Source: Marinomonas fungiae (lineage in GTDB: Bacteria > Pseudomonadota > Gammaproteobacteria > Pseudomonadales > Marinomonadaceae). Taken from it: a stretch of DNA of 64,000 nt. The notes below the pieces were generated by a model that saw only the letters and a program-made list of their open reading frames with translations, was not told the DNA's origin and ran no database searches. Each line of letters starts with the position of its first letter. The first letter of the stretch is position 1. The stretch spans positions 55,178 to 119,177 of the forward strand of contig NZ_LIQF01000011.1 in NCBI RefSeq assembly GCF_001418205.1, given 5' to 3'. Positions 62,820 through 64,000 of the stretch are shown here, piece by piece. Position numbers and translations under genes: made by a program.

Positions 62820-63104
62820 ATGAACCCAACAAGCAAACTGGATAACGCTTCTTTATCCCGCATTATTGAGATGGCGTGGGAAGACAGAACCCCCTTTGAA
62901 GCCATTGAGGGCTTATATGGTTTACCTGAAAGCGAAGTCATCAAACTGATGCGCTCACAGCTTAAACCAAGCAGTTTTCGTAACTGGCGTGCACGCGTTT
63001 CAGGTCGTGCGACCAAACATACAGCACTGCGCTTAGAAGCGGTAATTCGTGGTTATGCTGCAGCACAGTACAAACCCAATCACGGTTTAAAGCGACGCGC
63101 ATAA
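62820..63104 (+). CDS. TIGR03643 / DUF2805 family small protein
   Basis: A 94-residue basic protein of the DUF2805 family. A helical N-terminal half (LSRIIEMAWEDRTPFEAIEGLYGLPESEVI, described here as about 8-38) looks like a small helix-turn-helix. It is followed by the conserved SFRNWRARVSGRATKH segment. DNA or RNA binding is plausible but unproven. The start may be ATG 62820 or the adjacent GTG 62817; GGAG at 62808-62811 suits ATG. Confidence 0.85.
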   Translation: MNPTSKLDNASLSRIIEMAWEDRTPFEAIEGLYGLPESEVIKLMRSQLKPSSFRNWRARVSGRATKHTALRLEAVIRGYAAAQYKPNHGLKRRA

Positions 63105-63257
63105 GATCAGTAAGGGCTCTGTCTATTATCTCTTTTAGTCTAGCTATTGTGTAATAAATACAATGATAGTGTGTAAAGGGATGGTTTGGACTTGCAGAAA
63201 CAAGCTACGATGTTCAAATTAATACTTAACAGCAGAGAACAACGAGGATTTAACGAT

Positions 63258-63416
63258 ATGGACTTAATTCGTATTTTATTTGCAATCTTACTACCACCAT
63301 TAGGTGTGTTTCTACAAGTAGGTATTGGCGGTGCATTCTGGCTTAATATCCTACTAACACTTCTGGGCTATATTCCAGGTATTGTCCATGCAGTCTGGGT
63401 AATCGCCCGCCGCTAA
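63258..63416 (+). CDS. Pmp3/YqaE (UPF0057) membrane proteolipid
   Basis: A 52-residue membrane peptide of two hydrophobic helices. The start at ATG 63258 (MDLIRILFAILLPPLGVFLQ) has GAGG upstream and matches the usual family start and length; the longer frame from 63186 does not. The LPPLGVFLQ-G and NILLTLLGYIPGIVHAVWVI signature (second part at about 30-49) is diagnostic. Family members respond to salt and membrane-potential stress. It has its own terminator. Confidence 0.92.
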   Translation: MDLIRILFAILLPPLGVFLQVGIGGAFWLNILLTLLGYIPGIVHAVWVIARR

Positions 63417-63436
63417 ATACTATTTATCATTGAAGA

Positions 63437-63464
63437 AGCCCAGCCAAAATAGGTTGGGCTTTTT
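63437..63464 (+). terminator. Terminator of the Pmp3-like gene
   Basis: AGCCCAGCC (63437-63445) and GGTTGGGCT (63452-63460), one G-T pair, followed by TTTT. Confidence 0.88.
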
Positions 63465-63564
63465 ATTTGGGGATAACTTAGAGCGTTATTAACAGAAACG
63501 CAAAAAGCTTGACGATACTCATGTCCTCACTTCCCCCTTACCTATCCCATCACAGGATATATAG

Positions 63565-63652
63565 AATCTCCCACGAGCATCGGCGATGGCGAGCGCCTGC
63601 GGCGTGTAAAGAGTCACTTCTGAGTTCGGGACGGGATCAGTTGGTTCAAAGC
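63565..63652 (-). pseudogene. Degenerate 5S rRNA fragment
   Basis: On the minus strand this stretch matches the intact 5S gene at 63820-63936 in three blocks: the region of CATCGGCGATGGCG (63578-63591), CACTTCTGAGTTCGGGA (63615-63631) and GGGATCAG-TGGTTCAA (63633-63649). About 20 extra bases replace the short segment between the first two blocks, and the ends are lost. It cannot fold as a normal 5S. Confidence 0.8.
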
Positions 63653-63666
63653 ATTATTGAATCTTT

Positions 63667-63733
63667 AAGGGGTCAGATCCCTTATACTGATCAGCTTCCA
63701 CTGACTGTAATACGTTCAGGGATCTGACCCCTT
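63667..63733. repeat. Short element with perfect 16-base inverted ends
   Basis: AAGGGGTCAGATCCCT (63667-63682) and its exact reverse complement (63718-63733) enclose 35 bases with no coding potential. It may be a small palindromic or MITE-like remnant. It sits between the decayed 5S and the rRNA terminator. Confidence 0.75.
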
Positions 63734-63774
63734 TGCTACGATCGGGGATCAGGCCGGGCATTTTCGACAGACGT

Positions 63775-63806
63775 AAAAAAGCCCTGACCGCATCAGCAAT
63801 CAGGGC
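63775..63806 (-). terminator. Terminator of the rRNA operon
   Basis: GCCCTGA (63781-63787) and TCAGGGC (63800-63806). On the minus strand six T follow (A run at 63775-63780). It lies 14 bases beyond the 5S 3' end. Confidence 0.88.
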
Positions 63807-63819
63807 TTCTTAATTAAAA

Positions 63820-63936
63820 GCTTGACGACGACCTACTCTCACATGGGATCTCCCACACTACCATCGGCGATGGCGCTTTTCACTTCTGAGTTCGGGATGG
63901 GATCAGGTGGTTCAACGCCTCTATGATCGTCAAGCA
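63820..63936 (-). rRNA. rrf: 5S ribosomal RNA
   Basis: About 117 bases with the full gammaproteobacterial 5S layout on the minus strand. The ends TGCTTGACGA and TCGTCAAGC pair as helix I. CCGAACTCAGAAGTGAAA, the GCCGATGGTAGTGTGGG region and GAGAGTAGGTC are all present. The operon runs leftward; 63937-64000 is spacer, and the 23S gene should lie just beyond the right end of the window. Confidence 0.96.
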
Positions 63937-64000
63937 AACGGGTTTGCGTTCGTTCTGATGTGGTTATCAAAACACGCAAGTTCGTAAACTTGAGACTTTA

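Noticed and set aside
63509..63727. 72-codon frame near the right end
   Set aside because: It is read through the decayed 5S sequence and the inverted-repeat element, so it is not a gene.

Overview
The window reads as chromosomal DNA of a marine gammaproteobacterium, most like Marinomonas or a close Oceanospirillales relative. This is inferred from the mix of families: a TRAP and a Tct transporter, several GGDEF/EAL proteins, the hslVU-DUF971-ubiJ block, a short MaeB-type malic enzyme and a FucP-like permease. No database search was run. Most of the window is ordinary, densely coded core and metabolic DNA. I see no prophage, CRISPR array or intact insertion sequence.

Layout. 0-4 kb: a minimal ethanolamine operon (eutB, eutC, APC-type permease) closed by a strong terminator. 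4-10.8 kb: a membrane sterol-desaturase-like protein, a probably Fur-controlled DUF4856 secreted protein, a tctCBA-type transporter operon and an M42-like peptidase. 11-15 kb: an OmpA-family porin, a small lipoprotein, malic enzyme, a secreted SNase-like nuclease and rpmE. 15-21 kb: priA, a SPOR protein, heat-shock-promoted hslVU, a DUF971 gene and ubiJ. 21-30 kb: a membrane GGDEF/EAL protein divergent from a periplasmic binding protein, then argS, ilvA and rpiA. 29.7-34.6 kb: a repeat-rich accessory stretch. It holds two tandem paralogous genes of unknown function between 87-nt direct repeats, at least seven copies of a REP-like hairpin, zntB and fbp. 34.7-45 kb: FucP-like permease, two SpoIIAA-like proteins, a C39-like protease with a hairpin over its start, rhlE-like and recQ-like helicases, a second binding protein, a 2OG-Fe oxygenase and a diguanylate cyclase. 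44.5-52 kb: a TetR/HPP pair with two matching operators, luciferase-like monooxygenase, an NTF2-GNAT-nitrilase operon, yaeQ and a yqjDEK-like operon. 52-61 kb: a FAD oxidoreductase, a TRAP transporter, PAS-GGDEF-EAL, and a binding protein in an operon with a HAMP-GGDEF protein. 61-64 kb: a DUF2057 gene, a preQ1-I riboswitch in front of a YhhQ transporter, small genes, and the 5S end of an rRNA operon running leftward from beyond the window, with a decayed second 5S behind it.

How it fits together. The clearest theme is environmental sensing tied to c-di-GMP: four GGDEF proteins, two of them genetically paired with solute-binding proteins that have no ABC permease nearby. This arrangement resembles the known NspS-MbaA pair. 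The most unusual DNA is the hairpin-repeat family at 29.7-34.6 kb. Its central core is constant, while its outer arms differ between copies yet stay complementary.
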